Assembly (NCBI GenBank): GCA_009103225.1
Contig: RHPI01000560.1
Span: forward strand, 210,891 to 274,890
Source: Chlorokybus atmophyticus
Lineage: Eukaryota > Streptophyta > Chlorokybophyceae > Chlorokybales > Chlorokybaceae
DNA: 64,000 nt
Direction of reading: 5' to 3'
In this document: positions 35,682 to 45,884 of the stretch, piece after piece
Numbering within the stretch: the first letter of the stretch is position 1
Layout: each line of letters opens with the position of its first letter
The notes under the pieces: generated by a model
Seen by the model: only the letters and a program-made list of their open reading frames with translations
What the model was told of the DNA's origin: nothing
The model's database searches: none
Position numbers and translations under genes: made by a program

Positions 35682-37658
35682 TCAGGATGCGCGCCGCACT
35701 CTGCGTCCTTGAGGACGAGATCGCCTGCACCTGCGGGTGCGCAAAGGATCCAGCCTGCGAGGCCGCCTGCTGCCGGATACTCGCAGCGACGCTGGCTGTG
35801 AAGGACGGACGCGGAAGCTCAATGCAAGCTTGACCGCTAAATGGTCTGAAGGCAACAACGGCTGCTGCTTCACTGCCTCATAATCCTTCTCACTTCCTCC
35901 GCTGGCTGACGGGACGGGCAGCAGAGCGGACAGGAAAAAGAGGGACAACAGGCAGTGAACACGCTGGGTGGGTTGAGGTGGCGTAGACTCCGACTGCAGG
36001 GAGCCTGCATAGCGTAACAGGGCAAGGAGGACATACTATAAGTGTCCTGGGGGAGCGCTCATACAAGGAATAATCCAAGGCTAGCAGCTAGACTTATGCA
36101 AGGTGTAGATCGCAGCTAGTTTCTGTACAATAGTCAGGGATGATGATATATCACAAGAACAGGAGTAGTGAACCTCTCAGCCAAAACGCTGGCCAGGTCG
36201 CCGCTCAGGAGCGAAATAAAAAACAGCTCCCAGCAAAGAGTGCTGATGGCTAGCGATGTCGCCTGGCTATCGCTGTATATCTCGCCGAGGACGGAGCTGC
36301 TGCGCTCGTCCAGACATTGTTGAAGGGTCAGGGCAGTCAGCATGTTCTATGAATGAGAACAGCTGCCAGCGCCTGACAGAAATGTTATGACAGAAGATGC
36401 ATCCAGGGCATTGACGCAGCATTGAGCTCCCGGCCATGGCAGGCAACGGCAGCCGCAACACCTTCCGGCTCAGCAGGCTCAGCGAGCCGTGTGAAAATTT
36501 CGGCCAGCGTCTCAGCATGCGTCACAGACCGAGAGGACAGCGGCTTACCACGCGTGAGCGCTGCAGGCTCCGCCACCACACCCCCATTGTTGCCTTTGGT
36601 GGTGCCGTTAGGGGATGGGCTTGAGGATGTTGAGGCCGCTGCCGTGCGATACCGTTTCAGCTCCTCAAGGAGTGCCTGCTTTTCCAGGTTCCTGTACACA
36701 ACATGCTTGGTTGGTACGTGCTGACAGAATTGACTGCAACAAACCACTCAGAACACTTGCTCCAAAATTTGAGACACAAGCATGCATCACATGCCAGTAC
36801 CTTAAGCCCAGATGATAGTTCAGGTGCTGGTTGGCTCGTTCCAACTCTTGCACCTTCACTTGGAGCTGCGCGAAGACGCTCTTCTTGCGCTCCCTTGACA
36901 GAGAAGCAGACTCGCGGTTGCGGATCAAGCTGCAACATCAGTCCAATCAGTTTGCATGGCCAGACCCATGACGATTCTCAAACGCAATGTAACATTGTGC
37001 TGCGCAATTGCGACGTTAGCCAACTGCAGCAAATAACCAATGAGCAGGAAGCCTTGCCAAAGCAAACAGCAGCACACGCAAATACCACGTACCGCTTCTG
37101 GCGTTTCATCGCTTCGTCATCCAGCCCCTCATCAACTGAAGGTGCTGGCGAGGCGGGCACTATTGGTTGAGGCGCAACAGGCATTGAGGCAGGGTCACGC
37201 AGAGCCAATGGACGCTTGCGCTGCTGCGGGGTTGGAGGAGGGGCAAGCAGCAAGGGTTGCGTGCCCAACTGCACTGGAGCTGCGGCTGCTGCGGCTGCTG
37301 CGGCTGGAGCCGGTGCTGGTGCCAGTTTAGGCATGAATTGGTGTTCCCATTGTGGCATACTGCTGGTGGCGACGTCGTCGGCGACATGCTCCACGTCAAG
37401 CTTGGCCGGGACCTTTAGGGCAGAAGATACCTCCGGCGACTCAGCGCTGGAAGTTTTGGGTTCATCGCAGCTGGCGAGGCCGGGCACGGGCCCGTCAAAC
37501 AGAAGCTCCAGGAAGTTGTCCTCCACGGCAGCCTCCTCGTCCACCTTCAGCGCAGGCGGTACCCCAAGGTCGCCTGCCGCCGCGCTGCTCAGGAAAGCAA
37601 TCTCATCAATGAAGTCCATGTCCAGGTCGCCCAACACACCCAGATCCTCCACCGCCAT
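35682..37658 (-). CDS. bZIP transcription factor with candidate membrane anchor
   Basis: Exons 37658-37093, 36929-36801, 36691-36549 and 36004-35682 join in phase to 386 residues. The N-terminal half is acidic and Ala/Pro-rich, like an activation domain. The basic region (KRQKRLIRNRESASLSRERK) is followed by a leucine zipper (QLQVKVQELERANQHLNYHL). After a Ser/Thr-rich linker, exon 4 gives RVHCLLSLFFLSALLPVPSA, a strong transmembrane segment, then about 70 residues ending very basic. bZIP-zipper-TM order is that of plant bZIP17/28 and algal bZIP1, ER-anchored stress factors released by proteolysis. The zipper is certain; the tail is a model. Without splicing at 36549 the frame runs on to a stop at 36385 and lacks the anchor. 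The frame is open upstream of the chosen ATG, so an upstream exon is possible. Confidence 0.75.
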
Positions 37659-38068
37659 GTGGCTGCTACCGCCTTCCTCCACAATGACTAGTGTTGAGTC
37701 GCCGCCGCCGCCTACGGCTGCCGCCGCCGCCGCCGTTGCCCACAAGGGCGACACTGCTACTGCTTGCGATGCAAACCTCCAGACTCACATCCCTCAAACG
37801 CAGCTGCACTAACTGAGTTGCGCCAACCGTACCCGGACTGTACCAGCTGAACCAGCGGATCCGGCGGTTTGAAACCCCCGGTTCTGATTTTCAACGCTGG
37901 CAAAATCAATCCAGACAACAAGGACCGAGCTCAATCCGTACGTCACGTGACGTACAGTGTACAATGCACGCCACGGTTAGGGTACAGTACATCTGCAGTA
38001 CACTCAGCGTGTACACCGCAAGGCATTGTGCCCGGCCTGCTGACTGGCAACTAACGCGGCGGCAGTGG

Positions 38069-38087
38069 CCAATGAGGTGCGTACACG
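38069..38087 (+). promoter_or_regulatory. ERSE-like motif upstream of the bZIP gene
   Basis: CCAAT, nine bases, then ACACG. The animal ER-stress element is CCAAT-N9-CCACG, so this has one mismatch. A second CCAAT follows at about 38096. It lies about 410 bp upstream of the bZIP start. Chance occurrence is quite possible. Confidence 0.25.
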
Positions 38088-39223
38088 AGCGGTGGCCAAT
38101 AGCAATGCGCCAGCTGCTGCTGCCACTCACTGCACCGAACCCGCCAAATTTCTACGCGAGGTGGATTGTAGGTACATGGCAGCCTACAATCTGTAGGTGT
38201 AGGAGACAGGTAGGCCCTTCACATTGTGCCGTGCTTGATGACTCTGATAGCCCCCCCCCGCCTTCCTTGTGTGAAAGGTTGTTGATTGTTGTGACACTGT
38301 GGCGCCCCTTCGACATTTGAATATATGGTCAACCTTTACCTCTGACAAGAACACTACATGACATCTTGAGGTTTACTCAACGTAGAGGCATCAAGGAAGT
38401 AGCAATTGGACATTGCAAAGCGATTATAAGGGTTTAAAACGTGCCCAAAGTCCATTAATGTGTATAATCTTATGATATGTGCATTGTATTGATCTAGCAG
38501 ATAAGAAGGTCATCAACACGTCAACGTGACTGTTGTCAACCACTGTAACGCGATGTTAGGCCGACGTGCAATTGTTCATGACATTGTTAACAACAACCAA
38601 TAGTAGGTTTGCAGCATGTTAACAATAGCCGTTCAACTTGCAACAATGCATAATCGTAAATGATTGTATCAACAATGTATAATTGTAAATGCTTGCACAT
38701 TCAAGCACGCACATATATGCGGTTTATAAATGATTACACTACTATGATAATAGCACAACGTCTTGCATCATGACACCTGTGACAAGAATGTAACTTTATG
38801 CTGCAAACTTGTAAATTATAACGTGTAGACATACAATTTATTGACGAATGACTATGTATATCACCGTTTAAGTATGAGCTCTCTGGTCTTATGCCATACA
38901 CAATTGGCATTTGCAAGGATGCATCACGTTTGCAAGCCCAATCAATGCGATTGACAATACATGGCGCATGCTGCACCATTGCAACAAACTCATTCGCATG
39001 TAATCTAATTACAAATATTGCTAATTACAAGTAATAATCGCGCTCGACACCAACCAACTTTTCTAACCAAGCATGCACCGCTTGAATCTTTGTTGATGCG
39101 ACATGAGAACATCACATTTCCTATGTGCATACTATGTGCATACTATTAGAGACAAGACTGCTTTTATAACTATTGACTTGTGTTACCCGCATGTTAGCTT
39201 GGATGACTAGATGCACAAACATA

Positions 39224-39228
39224 TTACA
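39224..39228 (-). terminator. Candidate TGTAA poly(A) signal (pirin)
   Basis: TGTAA on the minus strand about 80 nt beyond the pirin stop codon. Confidence 0.35.
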
Positions 39229-39305
39229 TACAACTAGATAAGTACAATGGTTGCTATGTTCGGACAGAGCAATAGCGACACCTATCAGGACATCAACGAC
39301 CACTT

Positions 39306-41124
39306 TCAGGCGAGCAGGCCGTTGCGGTAGTCGCTGAATGCCTGCGCCACCTCTGAGTTGGTATTCATGACAAATGGCCCTTTCTGCACAACGGGTTCCT
39401 TGATGGGTTTGCCTGCAAAGAACACACAGCGCAGGTCTTCACTGCCATCACTCGCAATGGCGAACCTGTCTTCCCGCCCAGCATCACTTCCACTTGGGTT
39501 CAACACGACAACATCATCGCATGCCACGGTCTCGCCGTTGATAGCGCCCTTGCCAGCAAACACATATGCAATAGCATTGTGCGTTGACGGGATATTGAAG
39601 TCTAGTTGGCTGCCTGCTGCCACGCGTGCATCAAACGCAATGGTGTTATCAATGTACGTCTTGGTGCTGGACTGCACCCCACCAATGCGTCCTGCCCAAA
39701 CATGAGCTTTGGCGAGGCCCCCGTCGCTCTCAATCACTGGCATGTCCTTGTTACGAATGTCCTTTGAAACAGACAGCGCACATTCTGAGCAACAACACAC
39801 ATGCGCGTAATGTCATGAAGTCCCACCGTTGCATGCATCACAATGCAGCTGGCATTCGTGCCACAAAAACACCTTGGTAGAGGTGACTAATACGCGCACA
39901 CGTCCAATTGTTGCGGTACCTGGTAGCGAGGCTGGCACATTTTGTGCTCGCGAGGCAGGTTGAGCCACAGCTGCATGGAGTGTGCGACAGCGGGTCCATG
40001 AGGGTGTTCTGCATGCACAATGCCCTGTCCACAGGTGTGTGAGGCCAGTCAGCATTGATACTCACTGCTTGCGCTAATGTTGTTGCGTGATTCATTGCAA
40101 CTGCCTGCCTTTCCAGCTGTCATCCACTGGATGTCTCCTGCCTGCATGGCAAGCGCAGCAGCAAGCACACCGTTAGCACTTGCCATGTGCCCGCACATAA
40201 CCAACTGAAGCATTCAACCCGCTGACCTCCAGGACGCCCTGGTTGCCTCTTGAGTCTTTGTGCTTGCAAGTTCCGTCAACGACAAAAGTTACGGTCTCAA
40301 ACCCGCGATGCGGGTGGGAGTCAAATCCTGAACCATTTGGATTGCCCTCCTGCATCCAGTCTTCCGCCATCATCAAGAATGGGTCGTACAGCTCCCAGTT
40401 GCCCTGGAGTCAGTAAAAACCAGTTGTCAGCATGAGTGTGCACAAGCAACAGGCCCAGACACCAGTCACGCCAAGAACAGAGCTTAGGACAGCAATCTCA
40501 ACATGCAAATCCTGTCCTGCCAAAACAGTGCTGGACACTCGCATCGCGAACAGCAAGCAGCAGGTATATGCCCATCCGACCGTTTGCACCGGCAGTCAGC
40601 TGTGCAAAGGTCGCATTTCTAGCTACTGGCTGCTAGTCTGTAAATGTCAGCTGGCTTGATTGGCGATGACTGATATTACCGGAGACAATAAATGCAGCTG
40701 TTACTACCGCATTCATGGATGCCAGAAAGAGGACTCAATCGCAGTTTGCAGTGGCTCTCACGCATGGCCAAGGTACATTACAAGTTGTGGGGTTTTCTTG
40801 TAAAACACTGCATGCCAGCCACAGACGCGACAAGCGCACGATTGTCATCAGCATGCAGCAAGCAGCCACTCTTACCGGAAACAGCACGATGTTTTTCTTG
40901 AAGGCCTGCCCATTGGCCTCATCAATCTGCATAACCTTGAACTTCTTCGTCACCGCGCGGTTGTGTGAAGGAGCGGCGGCGGTGGTTGCCATTGCAAGGC
41001 GTAACTTGCTGCTGTACCTGTGCGCCTGTCTCCCAGCAGCAGGCAAAGGAGAAGAGGAGCGTCCAAGCCGCAGCCTCGCAAGAGAAGAAGCAGCTGAAGC
41101 AGGCGGCAAAACCAACTTCAGCAT
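39306..41124 (-). CDS. Pirin-like cupin protein
   Basis: Pirin-family bicupin, iron-binding in characterised members and used as a nuclear cofactor or quercetinase-like enzyme. Exons 41124-40876, 40403-40227, 40141-40066, 40008-39920 and 39761-39306 encode 348 residues in continuous phase. Motifs: LYDPFLMMAEDW, FDSHPHRGFETVTF (the two His of the pirin metal site), AGDIQWMTAGK, HSMQLWLNLPREHKM, then the C-terminal cupin with AYVFAGKGAINGE and GPFVMNTNSEVAQAF. The N-terminus before the cupin is about 50 residues of Arg/Ser/Ala-rich sequence (MLKLVLPPASAASSLARLRL), a likely organelle transit peptide; a second ATG at 40992 would remove it. The position that normally holds the third metal His (GRGxxHSE) reads AGSCNES in this model, so either the site is altered or the exon 3 border is wrong. 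Head-to-head with the HAD gene. Confidence 0.87.
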
Positions 41125-41484
41125 TCGGGCCTGCAGCACAGCAAGCAGCCGACTGCTTGCAATAAACGCAACGACAGCAGCACACAAGTAATTTGCCTCC
41201 GCGCACGCCCCTCAAAACAGCAGCTCTGGCAGGACGCCACGCAGCCTGAAGCAAGCTGCTATTTATATTCTCTGTGCTTCAACGACCAGCCAGGCAGCTG
41301 ACTACTGCCTTGAATGGAAATTCCACGGATTCCTCGGAAGATCCCCCAAAACCACCGACACTACCAAGTGCTTTAACGCAATACCGGTACAAAATGATTG
41401 CAATCAGTGAGCAGCATAAGTTTTCGAGGTTTGAGGGTGAAGTAACGCTTCAAAGTTCTACGGCTGTATTGCATGCTGGCAGCC
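41125..41484. promoter_or_regulatory. Divergent promoter region, pirin / HAD
   Basis: 360 bp between start codons. No strong core element was recognised. Confidence 0.45.
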
Positions 41485-43185
41485 ATGGCAGCGGCGGCGG
41501 TGCCGATCAGCGGCGGCGCCGCCTCGGTGGCGTTGTCGGTGTCCGTGTGGCGGCCGCTTTGCTTGCCGAGACGACCGTCTGCTTCTGTGCCTTGCAGGTG
41601 TCTTGCATCTCGGAAGGGCCAAGCTTATGCTTGGCGCAGTGCCTCAGGTTAGCCTGGCCCTGGTGCAGATTGATGCAAATGTCGATGGGTTGTATTTGAG
41701 TGAGTTTATATATTGAGCACATGACGAGTAGCCAAGCATGCGAGAACATTGTGCCTTACCCTCTTACTTCGTGCTGTTGTTGTTGCTTCCATTGCACATG
41801 CTGCTGCACAGTAATGAGATTTGCCGTGGCTTCCGGAAAGTGCATTGCTCGTGAGATTTTCACCAATTACGCTCGTGACTCTGTTAGTGTGCTGCATTGG
41901 CTTTGACGGAAGTGAGTTTGGACAATGCTTGCAGCAATGACGACCGGCGCACGTTCTGGCAGCAAACAGATTCTGTTACTAGATGTAATGAGCACTCTTG
42001 TCCGAGACCCGTTTTACGAAGACATGCCACGATTTTTGCGGTGCGTAAGTCAGATTGGGTTGCTGAAGACCATGCCACACACTGATCATGTGTACTGACT
42101 GCAAAAGCAATGCAGATTATCTTTCAAAGAACTCCTAGCTGCCAAACATCCGACAGCTTGGATAGAGTTTGAGAAGGGACACATTGACGAGGTAGGCAAG
42201 TGCTGGTTCTTGCACTGCTTGACGCGCAACCACAAGTCATGACGATTAGCCAAAGCTCATAGCAGTCACATCTGCTGTTCCAGGTCCATGCAAGCTGATC
42301 ATGTGAGCGTGTGGGTCAGGCAAGAATGTTCGCAATGTTTTTCAAAGATGGTCGCGAGTTTGACAGCCAAGGTGAGCCTGCATATGTACATGTAGCAAAC
42401 AGCAATGCTGTTGAGCGTTCTGGTTGAAGTTTGCATGTTGTCACGGCAGTTCTAACTCACTTTGATACACTCAGGGTTAAAGGACTGCATGCGCGCGGGG
42501 TACAGATGGTTAGATGGCTGCGAAAGCATATTGCAGCAGCTCAAACGACAGGACTGCAACATGCATGCTTTCTCCAACTACCCAGTATGGTGAGTTGCTC
42601 ATGCTAGCATACTTGACAAATACTTCACCTCTCTTGTTGCATGTTCAGGTCCAAAACTCGTGCATAATCTGAGCAGGTACATGATGATTGAGGAGAAACT
42701 GCAGCTCTCTCAGTATCTTCCATGGTCTTTTGTTTCTTGCCACATAGGTCAGTAGCAGCTCCAATGACCTGCTGTTGGCTTGTCTGATTTTCGGCTGATA
42801 TCATGTATGGTGCACATGTCATAGGCTATCGTAAGCCGGAGCGCAACGTGTTTCAGTACATCATCAACAAGCTCGGGGTGCATCCGGAGGATTGCTGCCT
42901 TGTTGATGACAGGTGAGCAGGTTGGATGTGCAACGACACTCTACAGACAACAGGGATTGCATCATCAAGCTTGCTGTAAAGACAATACGGTGATGTTTTC
43001 CAAAACTGATTGGAAACATTCGCGTGTTGCTAAGTCGCCTATGCATTGGCAGTGTCAGGAATACAGACGCAGCACGAGATTTCGGCATGCGCGCCATCCA
43101 GTTCCAGGATGCCAACCAGCTGGCTCTGGACTTGCAAAAGGAGGGATTCCTCGCAGAGGCAGTTGGCACTGAGCATAGAGGATAG
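41485..43185 (+). CDS. HAD-superfamily hydrolase, transit peptide at N-terminus
   Basis: Haloacid-dehalogenase-like hydrolase of a plant/algal family of unknown substrate. Eight exons (41485-41647, 41935-42040, 42116-42191, 42320-42371, 42475-42589, 42677-42747, 42825-42912, 43059-43185) encode 265 residues, all in phase. The start (MAAAAVPISGGAASVALSVS, then Arg-rich) looks like a plastid or mitochondrial transit peptide. The body runs LLLDVMSTLVRDPFYEDMP, HPTAWIEFEKGHIDE, MFFKDGREFDSQG, HAFSNYPVWYMMIEEKL, YRKPERNVFQYII, CCLVDDRNTDAARDFGM. HAD motif I is normally DxDxT; here it is DVMST, keeping the nucleophile but not the second (general acid) Asp. Motifs II (SNYP), III (YRKPE) and IV (VDDR) are present. 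The green-plant homologues I recall read DVMDT there. Confidence 0.88.
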
Positions 43186-43838
43186 AACTTGCACTTGTAG
43201 CCCACAGGTTACACCTGTCCAGCGCAGGGTTCTGATGCCTGAATGCATTATACACTTGATCGCAGTGTTGCATTGTAGCAAGGATGACTGCATATGACAT
43301 GGCGTGCACGTCTGTGTGCACCTGTCCACAGCCTGCAGCGTAAACATTTACTGCTTTGACCCTCGCCTTCAGTCTGACCGACTAGTGTCAGCTGGTCTCA
43401 GGCTTGACACGGCTTTGCAATGCTTGCAGATTGGAAGGCCCACCCCACAGCGACGCAAACACGTGGTGTTCCTGATCAGCCATCATGTAATTAGAAGATT
43501 TCCACGAGCACAGGAACATTACATAAGCTGGTGGCAACTCCAATCACACCGCCTCATGACATGTCAAATTATGCTTTACACCTCTGTACCATGCACAACG
43601 GCCCTGTGGGCAGGTGAACGCATATGCCTGCTTGCACGGCTAACCGGGTAGTAGGGGTAGAGTAGTGGGTGAGGTAGTGAATGAACCGGTGGTTGACAAC
43701 AGTGTGGTTGGTATGCGTTGTGTCTCTGCATGCTGCTGACTGTGCATGTCACCATGCATGTGCATTGCCGTTTCGCATTGTTTGTACATTGTGCCAAGCA
43801 CAGCTACTGCCAATGTTGGGTACCTGCCACACTCAGGT
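43186..43838. other. Convergent intergenic region HAD / crotonase
   Basis: About 650 bp between converging stops, no coding potential recognised. Confidence 0.45.
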
Positions 43839-45884
43839 TTAATGGCTGACATGTGTGGGCGACAATGTGCGTTGGGGGACTCTATCCCAAAAGCAACGCA
43901 CCTCATCCAACCCGGTGCTCATCGACACGCGGTCCGCCCAACCCGACACCACCGCTTTGCACCCCACAACGGCATCAAGAGGATGGTGCAAAATTGGCCT
44001 GAAGGCAAGTATCACTGAGCAAACGATACAGATGGTGTTCACATCAAGGGCAAATGCTGAAGAGACACACTCAGTACTCTCTCGCGCACACACGCACGTA
44101 CACACACATTACCGCGCAAAGTCGAGTGCTGCTTGCAAAACAGTGCTGCCCCGTGGCGCCACATGATCAGCAAACCCCAGCTCCATTGCAGACACTGTGG
44201 CCAAAACACATTGCTTGCGAACCATGACAACAACAAAAAATGTCGTATAGTGCGCCGTACATACCTGATTTGAGTGGGCGCGCCACGCAAAGAAGCTGCA
44301 ATGCGGCACTCCGGCCCACCAGCTGAACCAAGCGCCCGCCACCACCCCAGCCAGGCTATCGCCATTCAAAATCAATCACTGAAGTCGTGTGCATGATGTG
44401 ATGTGATGAGCATGATACGAGCTATATGCGGGACTCCGCCGAGGAGTTTATCGGCTGGTTGGCAGCTATGGCACACTTACTGTGAGGCCCATTCTGGCGT
44501 GGACGAATTGCACCCTTGCATCTTCAGACATCACCCGGAAGTCACACGCAGTCCTGTCATTGCATTGTCATATCAAACGAGTGCTCTCCCGCTACTACAC
44601 TCAACGCGCTCGCTGCGTACGTGAGTTCTGCGCCTCCGCCAATGGCATGCCCTTCGATGGCGGCCACGGAGACCATGTTGAGGCTCCGTAGACGGTTCAG
44701 CTGCAACGTCATGAACGCACCCATGCGCTCCCCCGCCTGACATGTTGGTATGTGTGCAAGCGCTTGCGTACACGTGAGACACCACCTTGACCAAAACATG
44801 TCAGTCTCACTTGCTTGTCGCCGCTCTTCAGCAACGCTGTCGCTAAACGCAAGTCCAGCCCTGAACAGAATGTCCCCTTCACCCCCGCCACCACCACCAC
44901 CTACATGCACGTGCACTTGCAGTCATACCTTTCTCTGTGTGCGTGCTTGCATGTACGTGTGCGCTTGAGTCTGTGTGTGCGACTATGTATGTGTACCTGA
45001 GTGCATTGTTGTTTTTAAGCATGCGCAATAGCGTCACACATACCGATGTTGATGTTTGTTGTGTGAGGTGGTCGATGGCGTCTGCAAGCTCGGCCATCAT
45101 CTTGCCAGAGAGCGAATTCTTGCGGGCAGGATTACTGAGAGTCATGATTGACACTTCTGAAGCTGTTGGTTGCGGCTGGGAGGAAGAGGTTGGAAGCAAT
45201 AGTGGGAATGGAGGGGACAAGGTCACTGTGCCATCATCGAGTGACGAGGAACGGAAAGCAGAGCGGAGCCACTCTCGCACCTGTGTGTTGCAGAGACTCG
45301 CGTGTCATGTATGCGCATGTGGCTCACATACACGGATACACGGATGTTGGGCACCAAACGCTGTACCTGCGCTGACTACAATGCAATGCAAACATGCTGC
45401 ATTTCACAAGCGTCACAGGCGCTCAGCTGCACTGGAGCACAACCAAAACTGGACACAGTATGTGCAGCGGCACTACGCTGGCTGCAAGCACGCGCAGTGT
45501 ATGGTTAAGTGCAAACCAAGCATGTCACGTGCATGTGGTTGTTGGCCGCAAGCAAGTAAACAAGCAAGCAAGCAACTAGCAACTAGCAACTAGCAAATAA
45601 GCACGTAAGCAGGCAAGGCAGTCAGCATTTAATGCAGCAACCAAGGAGCAAGCAAGGAGTCATGTAAAGCAGTCCTGCCTCATGATCTCATGCTTCATCA
45701 ACACAGTACGCTGGCTTAGTACCTGCAGCTGTTGCTGGGGGTCGGCGGCGAGGGCGGCGAGGGCGGACGGTGGTGACGACGTCGACCTGCTCGGCGTTGT
45801 CGGCAGCGACTCCATCGTCCGCACTCTGATCCCCCACCTGGCCGCCGCCGCCGACGCAGCTGGCAGGCGCCTGAGCAACGCCAT
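43839..45884 (-). CDS. Crotonase-family protein, ECHDC1-like
   Basis: Enoyl-CoA hydratase/isomerase fold, most like ethylmalonyl-CoA decarboxylase (ECHDC1), a metabolite-repair enzyme. Exons 45884-45723, 45280-45044, 44900-44811, 44736-44621, 44553-44481, 44355-44265, 44194-44113 and 43998-43839 give 336 residues in phase. Motifs: SIMTLSNPARKNSLSGKMMA, VVVVAGVKGTFCSGLDL (oxyanion-hole Gly), AAIEGHAIGGGAELTTACDF, QFVHARMGLTPGWGGGGRLV, then AMELGFADHVAPRG. The GGGAEL and PGWGG stretches match ECHDC1 better than standard hydratases. The N-terminus [20 protein letters not shown] is a typical mitochondrial presequence. The ATG overlaps the amidase ATG on the other strand; a downstream ATG at 45815 would separate them by 67 bp. 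The substrate is not proved by sequence. Confidence 0.88.

Larger units (their letters stand above)
37659..39305. other. bZIP upstream region and AT-rich spacer
   Basis: 37659-38310 should hold the bZIP promoter; it contains two CCAAT words. 38330-39290 is AT-rich with repeated TGTATAAT/GTAAAT words and no gene. Confidence 0.4.

Noticed and set aside
36134-36343. Frame with hydrophobic LCWELFFISLLSG inside the last bZIP intron
   Set aside because: It could be an alternative exon, but it joins in phase to neither neighbouring exon and ends in its own stop.
37216-37812. Ala/Ser-rich plus-strand frame of nearly 200 codons
   Set aside because: It is the reverse of bZIP exon 1, where GC-rich codons keep the other strand open.
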